Assembly (NCBI GenBank): GCA_905182985.1
Contig: CAJJDN010000096.1
Location: 91,521 to 155,520 of the forward strand
From: Paramecium sonneborni
Lineage: Eukaryota > Ciliophora > Oligohymenophorea > Peniculida > Parameciidae
Direction: 5' to 3'
DNA: 64,000 nt
The translations under genes and the position numbers were made by a program. A model generated the notes under the pieces. That model was not told the origin of the DNA and made no database searches. It worked only from the letters and a program-made list of their open reading frames with translations. Shown here piece by piece: positions 11,905 to 24,903 of the stretch. Position 1 is the stretch's first letter. Each line of letters starts with the position of its first letter.

Positions 11905-13353
11905 ATGCTTTTAGAATTAAGATTAGAATAATAAAAGAAAATAACATAATAATAACTAACCTCAGCTTTTTATACATTTGAAAATTTGGTTAAATAAGCT
12001 TAAAGTTTAAAATTACCAAAAAAATATTTAAATGTTAAAGATTATTTAAAAGAAAAATCAAAAAAAATTAAGATTTTAAAATCAAATCAAGTTTAGGAGA
12101 AAAACCTATTCAAGAGATTTGTTTCTCAAATTGTGTTTAGAAATATCATGTTATTTTTAACTTCATAAGATATCAAGTAGTTAAGATTGACATGTTTCTT
12201 CACAAATTATTTAATAGAAACTAATTTAGAATTTTTATATTATCGTAAAATATAAAGGGCTAATTATTTAGAATAATTAAATATAAGCGATTTTGAATTA
12301 CCTTAAATTCCACAATTAAGAAACATTCCAAAATTATTAAAAAAATTATTAAAAGAATTATAAGGAAAAGTGGTTTCTAATGGAAAAATGACTAAAATTC
12401 CTGAAGAACTATTATCTTATTTAACTTTAATTCTTGATCTTCATTAGAATGAAACAAGTAAATGTAATTTAGATTAAAAAAAAAGTTATTCATCAAAATC
12501 TGATATCATAATAAAAGCTATAAAATTTATATCATCTAAATCCTTAAATTGGTATGGATTATGTGAAAAAGATAAAAGAATTTTAAAGAGCTTTAAATCT
12601 AAAAAGTATGAAAAAAATGAACTCATTTTAGGGTAAGAATTCAATGATTTAAAACAATATATTCTAAATCTTTTAAGTTTTACTTCACGTTTAGATTATT
12701 AAATAATTTGTGATGCTTTTAATAAAGATTAATTAATTAAAAAAAATCAAATTTAGTTGAAATTTTTAGAAAATATGATAAAATAAATGAAAGCAAAATA
12801 GAACTAACTAAGTAAAATTTCAGAATTAGGAAATTTGTTTTTTAAAACAATATTATCATATTGTTCTCTTGAAGACATTATAAAAAGCAGATTAGTATGT
12901 GATAAATTTAATCAAGAATTTAAAAAAAATGCCAGCTATCATTATTAAATTTCATATTCTAGAATAAAAACTAATTTTGATCTGTGTATGACTGAAGATA
13001 TATTTTTATAAAAGCCTAAAGGATAAATTAGTTTGATGGAATTTTTTTACTGTATATAAAAAAATGTTGACTTAAATAGTAATATAGATACTAAAGATCT
13101 CTTATAAATAAATTGTTCAAAAATAGCTCAATTCCTTTTTAAATCTAAAACTTTTAATGACCTTTATTTCACCTGTCTAGATTTCTTAATAGAAAGATTA
13201 GGAATGGATATTTTCCTTCGAAACTATTATGAAAATTTTCTCAAGAGTTTGGAAAAAGTATAAAATTGCTTATCAGATTATTATATTCAAATACCTCATT
13301 TTCAGAAGTAATTACTATATTTAGAGAATAATTGCCATAAAGAAGAAATTTGA
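11905..13353 (+). CDS. Hypothetical protein with F-box-like helices
   Basis: Single-exon frame of 482 codons from ATG 11905 to TGA 13351-13353. The N-terminus is a Gln/Lys-rich helix (MLLELRLEQQKKITQQQ). Two segments resemble F-box helices: LTSQDIKQLRLTCFFTNYL at about residues 75-100, and LGNLFFKTILSYCSLEDI followed by IKSRLVCDKFNQEF at about 310-340. The F-box call is by eye only; if right, it would be an SCF substrate adaptor. The rest is Lys/Leu/Asn-rich helical sequence. No neighbour clarifies its role. Confidence 0.6.
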
Positions 13354-13634
13354 TTTTAATTATTTTTATAAATTTAAATACTTTCACTTTCAATAAGCTC
13401 ATAATTTTTTTATGATTATTTAAAAAACAGAATGACCTTTCTTTGAAAGGAATAAATAATTAAAAATTTTTCATACAGAAAATTTAATTAATGAGTATTT
13501 TTTTTATATTTTTTAATAGATTAACTCTTTTCTAATAATTTCTATAATTTAAATGGAGTAGTTATATATTCTTAATAATATTATTAAGAAGAAAGATATG
13601 CAATTCTAAATAACTTCTTAGGATTAATTTTGAC

Positions 13635-14914
13635 ATGACTGAGCCAAATTTAACTGATGATTTCCAATTTTTAATTTATTTATTGATTTATTCCAGATTC
13701 TTTCATTATTTATTATTTTAAAAGTTATAAATCTTTTCAAATAACTTATATCTAATAAGAATGCGAATAAAAAAATTAATAGTTTAAGTTTATAACATAG
13801 AGTAAAAAAATAATCATTTCAGACAGAATAATATTTAAATACTATTTGGCAGAAGTTGAAAAAAGAAGGTAACATGAGATTAACATTATGTCATAATATA
13901 CAAAAGCATTTAAATTCTGCAAATATATAAATAATAAAAAATCAAATGTTTTTGAGCAGGAATTTTTCAAAAAAAATATTTGAATGATGGTTTTGTAAAA
14001 GTAATAATAAGACCTTAATGCATATCTCAATATGGTTTTTGAGTTTACTATAAATTTGATAAATTTTAGAGATATTAATTAAAACAAAAAAAATATCATC
14101 ATCCAAAATCAAATGTCATCCTCCACATCCTCAGTTAGTAATTCAGGATTATTTTCTTAATCTACTTTAAACAGCATCTAAACCTACTATGATATAGAAT
14201 TAGAATAAGAAGAATTGGAAGCTGAAAAAGAGATATTTGCTTAAATGTTTGAAGTTAATTATAACACAACTAATTTGTCCATCTAGGTTATGGAAGAGTC
14301 TTTTATTTTAAGGTAAAATATCTAAAAAGAATTATTTTTATTAGGAAAACAAATAAACTTAGGATGCTAAAACGAAAACTTCATAAACTGATGAGAGTTT
14401 AAAAAAGTGGAAGGAAAGTGGTTGAAATTTAAAGAAAGGAAGAGGCTTAAATTGGGATAAGATAATTTAACTAATTTAAATATTATGAGAATTAAGAAGG
14501 CTAATATTATGATGTAGGAGGTAATAAGAATTAAAATATTAACAACTTTAATTACCAGGCTATGAAAGAACCTATAATAAAACCAGATATTAGTATTATA
14601 TCGTCGATATCAACATAGCATTCAGGTTTACTATTTTTTATAATTTTAGCATCACAGCCTAATATATATAATATCAACGATATAAATAATATTAAGAATA
14701 CAAATATTGATATTAATATTAATTTAATAAACAACAATGATTAAATTAATAATACTAATAATGATTAATGTGAGGGAATTGTGTAAAATGCATTTGAATA
14801 ACATGATCCAAATGAATAGTTTTAGTAGCATTAGTAGAAGTGAAATAAACCCTTCAAACTTGTAGCTACAGTTATGAGGGGTTGAAAAAGCCGTGCGTAC
14901 ACTCAAAGAAGTGA
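13635..14914 (+). CDS. Hypothetical Gln/Asn-rich protein, probably one gene with two frameshifts
   Basis: The 5' part begins MTEPNLTDDFQFLIYLLIYS (ATG 13635), crosses a possible 19-nt intron, and reads IISDRIIFKYYLAEVEKRRQ up to a run of eight A near 13970. The frame shifts there and again at a T run near 14035. From ATG 14113 (MSSSTSSVSNSG) the reading is clean: an acidic helix (ELEQEELEAEKEIFAQMF), a 32-nt intron, a basic segment (LRMLKRKLHKLMRVQK), an Asn-rich stretch, a second 32-nt intron, and a GC-richer C-terminus (YEGLKKPCVHSKK) ending TGA 14912-14914. If the runs are real, the 3' part (14113-14914) is a separate gene of about 240 residues. No family recognised. Confidence 0.5.
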
Positions 14915-15093
14915 CAAAGCTTTCATCAACACCTATAAATTATTATTTTTAAAAATATATATTTTGCTTCAAGAATTTCTTTAATTAATTTTAAAATCCA
15001 TTGATTCTATTTGTAATTATTTCAATAGAATAACTCAAGGTTTTTAAACTTTTATTAATATTTTTTTTAATTAAGTAATAAGAAACAACGAAA

Positions 15094-15988
15094 ATGGACA
15101 TCTAAAATGAATCATAAGACTTTTCCAAACTTAATTCTCTTCAAACTAAAGATATTACAGAGTATCTATCCAAAGATTATTATAACAAATTTAAAATGGA
15201 ATAAAATTTATATGATCAATCAGCCACACTCTCTAGACTATCAATTATTGATAAAACAAGTGATGATTTTATTAATAATACTCAATTAAAAGCTATATGT
15301 TGTTCAGAAAGGTTATCTGAGGAAATATATAAAAATTAAGTATAAATTTTCAATTATGATTAGATTTTAGAAAAATAGATTACTAATTTATAATAATAAT
15401 TAAAATTGGCTATTAATCACATTTCCATTTTATAAAATTAAATGGAATAAAAATAGAAAGATATCGATCTATTATAGAAAAAATTAGAAGAACAAATTAA
15501 TAAGAATGAAAATGAGAAAAAAAATTATTCATAAACTTAATTAAAGATTGATAAATAATAAATATGCTTAAAGTATTCATGATAATTAAATTAGGGACTA
15601 AAAAAAATCTTCAAAAATAGTTCAGAAAAATTAATTTTATTGTTATTTAAAAAATCTCTCTAAATAATATGCAAAGAATAATTTAACAAACTAAAAGTCT
15701 ACATAATCTGATGTCTCTATCAAAAGATTTTAGAATACCTAAGTAAATTTTACTGAAGATTATTAAATGAAAGATGCATCGATCAGTGACTAAAGATAAA
15801 TGTTAAATTTATTAAATTCAAAATCTAATTCCAATTTTAATTTAAGTGGAAAAAAATTTTTGTCTCCTTCTAAATTTCAATCTTGTTCACCTTAAAAACA
15901 AAACAATTTAAAACAAAAATTAGATATTACTATAACTCAAATCTAAGCCATGCAATAGCAATACAGTTAAATCTTACAAACAAAATGA
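15094..15988 (+). CDS. Coiled-coil hypothetical protein
   Basis: 290 residues from ATG 15094 (MDIQNESQDFSKLNSLQ) to TGA 15986-15988, with one 22-nt GTA..TAG intron at about 15572-15593; spliced length is divisible by three. The middle is a long Gln/Lys/Glu helix likely to form a coiled coil (ILEKQITNLQQQLKLAINHI; KDIDLLQKKLEEQINKNE). The C-terminal third is Ser/Asn/Gln-rich and ends in another short helix. No catalytic domain is seen. A structural or scaffold role is a guess. Confidence 0.65.
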
Positions 15989-16221
15989 AGAATAAACTTT
16001 ATCTAATTTATAATTAAAATTTTAAATATTTATTGATATAAAATTTAATTTATTTTGCGATCATTTCTTCTAACTGTCAATACTTCTTCTTTATATAGTT
16101 ATAAATAGAAATAAATCATTTATTTAATAATATTTTAATGAATAGAAATTTGCTGAAGAAATCCAAAAAGACATTAAATAAGTTAAATATTACCCATTAA
16201 TAATCAATATAAGATTGAATA

Positions 16222-19200
16222 TCATAATATAATTTATTTACTCTATAAACCTTTTTACTAAATCTTTTTTAGTTTTAATTCATAATAATCATCAAAAAAG
16301 ATGACTGAAAAAGGAATCATAAATATGGACTAGCTTATAGCATGATTTTTTTTGTTCATATAATATTTTCCTACAGTTACTGTCAAAAACATCATAAAAA
16401 TAAGAACAAAGAATATTCCAATAACTGTAAACTATGCAAATATTAAATAAAAATACAATTAATTAGTTTAATTATTATATTGTAACATTTTTTAAGTCTT
16501 AATAGAATTCATCATTCAAATTTTCGATGAATTCTGAAAAGATTAAAGCTCCTTCTAATTCATATTTATCATAGCCTATCTTTTCACTAAATTAATTTAG
16601 ATCTCTATCTGTTTTTATTGAATTTAATATGTAAATGAGAGCAGAAGATATTCCTTATTATAAATTTTAGTTAAGTGATTAATTACAAATCTAAGTTGAT
16701 TTATCATATATTTCATCATTAATATATTAACATAGATTAGCAGTTTGAAGAAAATTATATTTATCCATAAAATTCTAAGATAAAATACTAAATTATTTAA
16801 TATAGATACTTATCTTAATCATTTTAAATATTAATGAAATTTTCTAATCTTTTAAGAGAATTTTCAATTTCAAAAATGAACAAATCTTTGTCTGTTTTAT
16901 TAAGAAATGTAAAATTTGTGATTCCATACAATACACTAATATGCGAATACAATGTAGGAATATCAGTACCAACATCAGAAAGTTTTCTATAAAACAAAGC
17001 TGTAGGCTGATATGAAATAATATACTATGACATCATCCAATATATGTACGTACCTTAAACTAACATAAGAAACATAATCAAATAAGATAATATCCGAATA
17101 GATAAGTCTCCTACTTAAATTTTTATATCTTTATTGTTTTTTTTTGTTTACATTTGATCTTTTGATTTTGTCAATGTTTAGCTTGACTTTATCAAATATT
17201 TTTCTTTTTCATGCATTAAAAACTAATATTTGAACAAATTATCACTATCTTAAAGAATAAACTTGGTTAACTATTAATAGTTATGAATATCTAAATAATA
17301 AGTTTCATTTGGACATGAAAACAACAATCTTAAATACTTTAAATGCTATTTTTCAACAATTCTTATCAAAATAATAAGAACAATAAGGTTTACAATTATC
17401 AATATAAATTATATCAAATATAGCACTCTTTATTAAGTTAGAATAAATATTGAATTTATTTGAGATTGTTCATAGATATCATCATTTAAAATTTGAAATT
17501 CTTACTTGAGATTGAACGAATTCTTATAACAATAAAAGATATAAGTACTATCAGGTTTTGGTAGTTTTTTTTCAACATAAAATTACTTTAATGTATATTA
17601 GAAATCTAATAAAATATTAATACAACTCCTTATTGAGATTTCATATATTTCCCCTTTATCAGAATCAGTGTATTATAATACAGTGATGTTGATTGAAGAA
17701 ATAAACATTTATAATTCTTTTTTATTTACAATTTCATTTAAATTAGAAAATAATCTCTAAAATTATATTGGAATTGTATATTCTGGAAACACCAATAACT
17801 GGTTATATTCATCCTCATCTAAAAGGTTTTTTTGCTTCATTTTCATGTAATTGAAAATAATCCATCGATTTACCCAAAATGTTTCTAAAGGTTAAAAAGC
17901 TTGGTTTTTAACTTAGAGTAATTCTATATCGTTCACTAATTAATGTAAACTACTATAAAGACTTTAAATTATCTATTATTTAAATATATTTTACGATGTA
18001 AATAATGATTGTATGAGCAATCAATGAAAGCAAGGCTATTTTTAAGAATAAGCATGATCCTTATTGGCATTATTTTTTATTGACATTATTGAAGATTTCA
18101 TATTTCTTAAAATGCTGAGATTATTTTAGATTTTATACAGAGGATACTTAGGATCTCTTACAATCTTCTTCTTAATTGCTATCATTAATTGCTAGAATTT
18201 CTTTTGCCATGTCTATACTACATTCCTCTTTTACATATGATAATTTTTTTTAAGAATTCCTACAATAGTATTATTGTTGGGTTAATAATTGATCATATGA
18301 TTAACTATTAATTGGACTAATCAATGTAGAATTATTTTAGCTTTTAGTTTGCAGATTTTAATTTCTTTTTTATTTATCTTATGTAATTGAAAGTTAATTA
18401 TGAGAAAATTATTGAAATTAAAAAAAATTAGAATTTACTCTATGTCTTTAATTTTTATCATCCATAATATAAGGTTTAAAGATATTAACTTCTTCTTTGA
18501 ACATGTCAGATAGACTGTCATCTTCAACCTTGATATTCATTTCAATTCTCTTAGGATCTGTTTTATAGATATCTTAACTTAAAACACCATTTGATATACT
18601 CTACATCATCTAATTATAAGTATAATTTAAACTCATTTTTTTAATAAATTGAAATGTTAATAAGTAATAAATAATTTTACCTTTTAATTCTTTTATTTTA
18701 ACATTGACTGTAGTAATAATTGAATATGATTTCAAAGTACTATAACTACTTTATTAAGATAACATTTCAACATTTTCTAGAACCTGACTATATTCTATAG
18801 TATCAATTGAAGGTAAGAATAAATTCATGTGCTTATTTAATATATTTTCAGGTTTTTCATTTAAAGTTTCTATAAAATTTTCACTGAATTCTGTGATTAT
18901 TTTATTTTAATTAAGCACAATAATCATTGGCTAATGAATGACAGGTTGCAAAAATGTTACAAATTTCAAAGAAGACTTAGTGAAACTAATATCTAAGGTA
19001 AAATCAGCTGTTATTAAATATGATGATTAATGAGATTTAAAATATTTTAAATCTACTTTCCTCATATATTTAGAAATGCCTTCTTCTAAAAAATTCATTA
19101 TCATTTCATTATGATGTTCTCTAATACCTAATGGTAATAATAAATCAATATCTTTATTAATTAATTAATCATGTCTAAGATTCAATAATTAAGATGTATT

Positions 19201-20682
19201 ACTAGACATTCTTTTTATTATTAATTTTTGTTAATCAAAATCTGTTATAAAATAGATCATCTTCGAATTAAACATATTTAATATAGCCTAATGATTTTAA
19301 AATTTAATTAATTCTTGTTTAGATGAGGAAACAGACAGTTTACTAGCAGATATATAATCATTCAAAATTTCAGCATATAAAAAGCATAGAACTGCTTAAG
19401 TTTTTTAATTTGGAAATTATGAATATTATTTTTCAAGTTTCCGTTTTATTACTTGTACTTTATTTATAAAGTTCATAAGTTTCTAATATATTTTTAAGTC
19501 TTTTTCAGTTATACATTTTTGGATGTGTTATTTTTATTTAATTATTTCTATTATTTTTTCTTGAATAATAAAATTTCTATCTTCACTTTTCATTAATTAT
19601 TCTACAGCTAATGCAACACTTTAATCAAATTTTGACGATGTCTTAATCTTGAACTCTAATTACTATAGACATTCATCGATAATTATGGTTTTTTTGATTT
19701 AATTCAACCAATCAGAACTTTTTTAATGGTATAATAAACATAATGCTTCATAGTAATGTTTCTACTTTATCCTTATCGTTGCATACAGTATTTTATCTTG
19801 TTCTTTTTAAATTAATTTTTTATCTCTTATAATTTTTATATGTTCTTAGGTAATAGAGCCATCTCCTATACTTAATAATAAAGTGTCTATATTAAATATT
19901 GGGAATCTTAATAAATTTGAGCTTGAGATTTATATAATTTTAAGTACAAGGGTGCATAAAATCAAATTAGGAAATTCCTATAATTATAAATTTGTAAAGT
20001 AAAGAGCACATTGAATTATTGTAATAACGTGAGCATATAAGATGTAAGGATGAAGTTTTGTAGATTTTATTGGAGAGTAAGCTATTTGATTTAGTAATCC
20101 ATTTATTGAATAAAACAAGCATAAAATACTTATAAGGAAATGATTATAATTAGTATATTATTTAAAAATTAGGATTAAATTGTTTAAAATATGGTTAGCT
20201 ATTTAAAAATAGTTAATTGAAATTTACGAGAAATTCATTTATTTTATGTTTAATGTGCCTAAGATGAATAAAAGGTCGAAAGTACTGATGACAATTAGTA
20301 GTATTTAAACAATAAATTGCAATTATCCTTTTGAAATTTCAAAAAATAAATTATATACACTCACCCTTAATAACTATCCTATCACTAATATCTTTTATCT
20401 TCCTGGTATTTATTTTATGAAAATACTGAATAGATATAAAATTAGGATCGGCAATATTACATAACAAATATTATTAGAATGTAAGAGTAATTAAGGTCTT
20501 GTTGAAGTAGTAATAATGTAAAAAAATGAATTATTTTTCTATTCGAATAAATACGAGAGCATTAAAAACTGATGTTGTATAATTAGGAAATTTTTAATGG
20601 TTGTTGAAAGCATTGCTGATTTTAGATTCACATTATGAAATATTGATATAGTTTTATCGCGTAAAGTTTCGAAAGCTTTCAT
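16222..20682 (-). CDS. Large multi-pass membrane protein with PAS domain, TmcB-like
   Basis: About 1,450 residues. From ATG 20682-20680 (MKAFETLRDKTISIFHN) the N-terminal third is polytopic: ICYVILPILILYLFSIF, FIVQILLIVISTFDLLFILG and FLISILCLFYSINGL are TM-like. A soluble centre follows with a PAS-like fold (MIIVLNQNKIITEFSENFIE; NLFLPSIDTIEYS), then a Ser/Gln-rich linker. More TM helices come after it (FLKIALLSLIAHTIIIYIV; LILIVNLIVLIILIRIV; FTVIGIFFVLIFMMFLTV), and TGA is at 16224-16222. This order matches a large ciliate family often annotated TmcB-like or PAS proteins. The ligand is unknown. At least two introns, 25 and about 35 nt, lie near the 3' end. Confidence 0.78.
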
Positions 20683-21023
20683 AGTTGAATTAAATTAATC
20701 TTAAATATTATAATTTATTTTTATAATTCATGATAATCTCGATTTACTAAACTAATTGTCAATGATTTGTGGAAAGTATTATTAGATATAGTAAATAGAT
20801 AGTTTTGGAGAAACGGTATAAGGATTTTTAATAAATATTAAAGATTCAAGAATTTGAAAGATGAGTTAAAAAAAAAATTGATTAAAATAATAAAAAAGTA
20901 TTGATTATTTCGTAATTGATTATAGGTTGATAAATTCTGACAGGTTATGATTTTATAATTTTTATCGATTAATAAATATAAGTATTAATTAAATAAATGT
21001 AAAATAAAGTTGAATAATAGGAC
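20683..21023. other. Intergenic region between divergent genes
   Basis: 341 bp between the start of the TmcB-like gene and the start of the amidohydrolase gene. It is very AT-rich with A-runs. No convincing gene or RNA is seen; it presumably holds both promoters. Confidence 0.4.
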
Positions 21024-22743
21024 ATGATAATTATAGGAACAATTTATATTTAATTTTAGCCAATAGTATAAGTGGAATGTATGTTAATAAAAAAAGGAAA
21101 GATATAAAAATTAGGATAGATAGATGAAATATTAAATGAAATTTAGTTATAAAATGAAGAGTTATTATAAAATATTAAGAAGGAAGGATATTGGGAATAA
21201 TAGGTAAATGAGATGAGGTAAGGTAATAAAATAATAATTAGAATAATAAAATTGGATAAATAATAGATGGTAATGCCTGGAATGATAGATAGTCATGTTC
21301 ATCCATAGAGTGGAGGGATTTAATTAAGTAGGTTGAGAATCTAAAAATATTGTAATTGGAATGATGCAAAAGAAGCAATAAAGAATAGTATAGAGAAGGG
21401 ATAACATGATAGAAATGAATGGGTGTTTGCATATGGATATTGTAATAAGATAATAATAATTTGAAAAGCTGAAGGATGGTTTAAAGAGAGTGGATAAAAG
21501 ATAGAAGAACTTGATGAGATATGTAGTTAGAAACCTTTAATAATAATGAGGGATGATTGTCATGCATATTGGTGTAATTCTAAGATAGTTGAAATTACAT
21601 AGAGTTAAAAGAGAGATGGGATATTTATAGAGGATGAGATGAACTTAGTTAGAAAATATATTCCGAAATTAAGTGATATTGAACAATAATAAGGTTTATT
21701 GAAAGGATTAGAACATTTAGTTGGAAATGGAATTATAGGTTTTTAAGATGCAGCAGTAAAAGAGAAACTATTTAATAATTATAAAAAGTTATACCAGGAT
21801 TAGAATTATATTAATAGATTGCCTTATTGTTGTATGAGTATATGTTGGAATGATCTATTTTTAGAATAAACATAAAGTAATATTTTGATATAATGTAGAT
21901 GTTGATGAGGAAATGAAATTTGAGACTGTTGAAAATTAGATTAAATAAATTCAAGATTTAAATTTAGAGAAATTATATTGTCATAGTGTAAAATTGTTTG
22001 TAGATGGAGTATTGGAATCTAAGACAGCTTTAATGAATGTACAATATTGTAAATGTTCACATAATGGATAATTAATGATTTAAAATATTCCATAAATTAT
22101 AGAAGGATTAAATGATAGATCTATTTAAGCACATATTCATAGTATTGGTGATAGAGCTACTGATATTGTAGTTGAATCATATGAAAGAATAGCTAATAAA
22201 TTAAATAAAAATGTTATCAATTATTTAGCACATTTAGAATTTGTTTCCCCTAAGGCTATAGAATCATTTAAAAAACTCAATTTAGGTGCAAACTTTTCTC
22301 CTTTATGGTTTTATGAAAGTCCAGAATTATCATTAATGCCCACTTGTTTACCATAACATTATATGAAAGGTATGTATCCTATCAAAGATCTTGAACAATG
22401 TATAATTGGGTTCGGAAGTGATTGGCCTGTCAGTTCTGCTAATCCTTTTGAAGCCATTGAGGTATCTGTTACTAGATAACCTTTGGGACATACTTAAAAA
22501 CCTATACCTATTGGTGATTTAAATCAAAGAATCACCATTCAATAAGCCATGCATTATTATACTGAAGGCTCTGCTCTATTAATCTAAAAACCTGGATTAG
22601 GATTACTTAGATAAGGACATTCTGCTAATTTCATTATCATTTCATAAAATGTTTTCAATATTCAACCATCCTAAATTCATCAAACTCAAGTCTTATCAAC
22701 TTTCATCAATGGAATATAAGTTTATTAATTACGTCTTTTATGA
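21024..22743 (+). CDS. Amidohydrolase family 3 protein (YtcJ-like)
   Basis: Metal-dependent hydrolase of the amidohydrolase superfamily; the substrate cannot be named. Key motifs in order: KGKIQKLGQIDEI (composite beta-domain start), MPGMIDSHVHPQSGG (metal-binding HxH), a DDCHAYWCNS segment equivalent to the GHSAWVNS motif, AHIHSIGDRATD (metal His), and IGFGSDWPVSSANPF (catalytic Asp). The start ATG 21024 puts the short beta-strand in frame. TGA 22741-22743, about 545 residues, usual for the family. Introns of 24, 27 and 22 nt are supported. It is 21 bp upstream of CFAP161. Confidence 0.88.
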
Positions 22744-22764
22744 ATATTTATTTTATTTTTATCT

Positions 22765-23670
22765 ATGCATAATTACAACGTCGATCATAAATACAAGTTC
22801 TAGACACGTATCGGTAATTGGTTTGAAGAATGGGAGCTAGATGAAACCAAGTGAGAATTTGTTCATGAATTTATTAGGAAAAAAGATTATTTGAAAAATA
22901 GATAAAATGGGTAACTGGCAAGCATTGTCAAAGATTAAAAAACACATTTTAGTCTTAGATTAGCTTCACTTACTTTTCCTTAAGACCAATTTATTCATTT
23001 TGGATTCCATATTATGCTTTAAAATCTCAAAACATAAGGCTTTCTATCCATCGACATCTAAGAAAAATTAAAAATTCCCGAAGAAGCATACAATGTTACT
23101 ACTGCAACAACAACTCAACCTACTGTAAGATCTGTATTTGTAGTTGTACCATATACCAAAGAACCCAATTTCTTTGGGGATGATCTCTTACATTATGGAC
23201 AACATTTCAGAATTCTTGCAAACCCAAGAATCTCAAACAATAAAAACTTCTATCTCCATTCACTCCCATAGACTCCAACTAGATGTGCCAAAATATCTAG
23301 AAAATAAGAGGTCTGCGCGATAGAAAATGATGTGTTTAATACAGTTTGGAAATTAGAACATTCAGATCCTAAAATTAGATTTGAAATGGAAGGATAACCA
23401 ATTAGAATAAATGATATTGTGTTAGTTAAACATTCATTTACTTAACATTGGTTAGCAAGTGATGATATAATCTATTAAAATGACTTTGGTAGAGAAAGAG
23501 AAGTCTTCGTTCATTCTTATTAATGCTTGAATAAAACATAAAACTTAATAGCAGAAAAAGAGGGTCGTACAACTATTGACATTCCATTAAGAAATTAAGA
23601 GTATCAATAATCACTATTTCTAAAGACCTTAAAATTTATGGAAATTTGTCGTTGCAAATAAATCGAGTGA
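22765..23670 (+). CDS. CFAP161: Cilia- and flagella-associated protein 161
   Basis: Axonemal microtubule-inner-protein family. ATG 22765, TGA 23668-23670, 292 residues, close to animal CFAP161. Recognised features: RIGNWFEEWELDE at the N-terminus, QFIHFGFHIML, SVFVVVPY then LLHYGQHFRI, FYLHSLPQTPTR, KIRFEMEGQPI and REREVFVHSYQ near the C-terminus, in the same order as the animal protein. One 27-nt intron that begins GTGAG rather than GTA removes an in-frame TGA after DETK. The next gene, also ciliary, starts 20 bp on. Confidence 0.88.
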
Positions 23671-23689
23671 GTAATTTGATGAATCTGTA

Positions 23690-24340
23690 ATGGATGATAA
23701 TAGAAATGTTAAAAATTTAATGATACGAGTTAAATAATAAATTACTAGTAAAGGTGCTTATGGATTAAGAGGGTTGGCAAAAATCTTTTTTGAAATGGAT
23801 ATCAATAATAGTAATTATTTCCAAATATTATTAGATGGAATAGTAGAATATGAAGATTTTAAATGGGGTTTAAGAAACTTTGGACTCAATCTTTCTGAAG
23901 ATGAAACCAAAATGATTTTCTCAACATTTGATAAGAACAACAATTCAAAAATTGAATTCAACGAATTTTTAGATGCTTTTAGAGTAATTACTTAATTTCA
24001 ACTATTAGTAATAAATGAGTGATAAGAGACTTTATTTTGTTCAACGAGCATATGCATCAATTGAATAACGTGCTGGTAAAGTTACTTTGGATGCAATGGG
24101 TAGAACTATTAATGTTAAGGAACATCCTGATGTACTAAAGGGATATAAAACAGAAAGATAAGTATTTTAAGAGTTTTTATCTAATTGGAATAAGGCATAA
24201 CCAGACAAAGTAATCTCATTTTAGGAATTCGGAGAATTCTATTAAGTAATTTTCATAATAATTTCATTTAGGATGTATCATCATCAATTTTGTAAGATGA
24301 GACATTTGAAGCAATTTTAAAGAAATCATGGAATTTATGA
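23690..24340 (+). CDS. Calcyphosine-like EF-hand protein
   Basis: 190 residues after removing introns of 24, 25 and 26 nt, giving a length divisible by three. EF-hand loops DINNNGIVEYED (formed only after splicing intron 1) and DKNNNSKIEFNE are canonical. The C-terminal half follows calcyphosine: INVKEHPDVLKGYKTERQVF then a degenerate EF-hand, ending DVSSSILQDETFEAILKKSW and TGA 24338-24340. Animal CAPS/CAPSL proteins are calcium-binding and abundant in ciliated cells. It lies next to CFAP161 on the same strand, which fits a ciliary or cortical role by inference. Confidence 0.88.
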
Positions 24341-24903
24341 TTGTTATTATTAAAATTGGTACATCAAATATATTCTTTCAATTCATCAACATTAACCAAT
24401 AAAAGCTCTTTCCATAAACTCATTCATTATTCCTAGCATAAATTTTCATTTTTTTCTCAAATTTTTATACCATTTTCACGATGAATTTATTACAATTGAG
24501 TTGAGTTCATTGAATAATATCATGATGAAAGATGAACAAAAGTTTAATACCAATTGATTCAGAGATTAAAAAAAAAAAATTTATCATAATGTTCATTACA
24601 TCAAAATCATCCTGATTGTCAAAGTTTTCCTATAAATATAATTACAAGTAAATAATTGTTCTAGATTCTTTCCTAAAATGTTTTTATTATTTAAAGCTAA
24701 AAAAAAAAGGCGAAATATTTCTTTTAATTTGATAGAATTTGGAATAATTAAATATAATATAAAATTTAGAATAAAATTAAAAGAAAGGATAAACAACCTT
24801 TTTGTTTTTTTTTCTGTGAAATATATATTTTAGAACTTGAGCTCATTAAGTTCTCCTTTTTTTTTAGAAGAGTTTATAATTTTAATATTTAACTTTTTAA
24901 AAA
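24341..24903. other. Gene-free stretch
   Basis: 563 bp of very AT-rich sequence with poly-A and poly-T runs. Short frames on both strands are broken by TGA and have no recognisable residue pattern. Nothing supported here. Confidence 0.35.

Noticed and set aside
14860..14925. GC-rich island considered as a structured RNA gene
   Set aside because: It reads as the C-terminal exon (YEGLKKPCVHSKK) of the upstream gene after a 32-nt intron; no tRNA-like or other convincing fold was found.
19950..20765. Long plus-strand reading with coding-like blocks such as HIELLQQREHIRCKDEV
   Set aside because: The minus strand carries an uninterrupted TM-rich frame continuous with the TmcB-like protein; the plus reading needs guessed introns and shifts, so it is a shadow.
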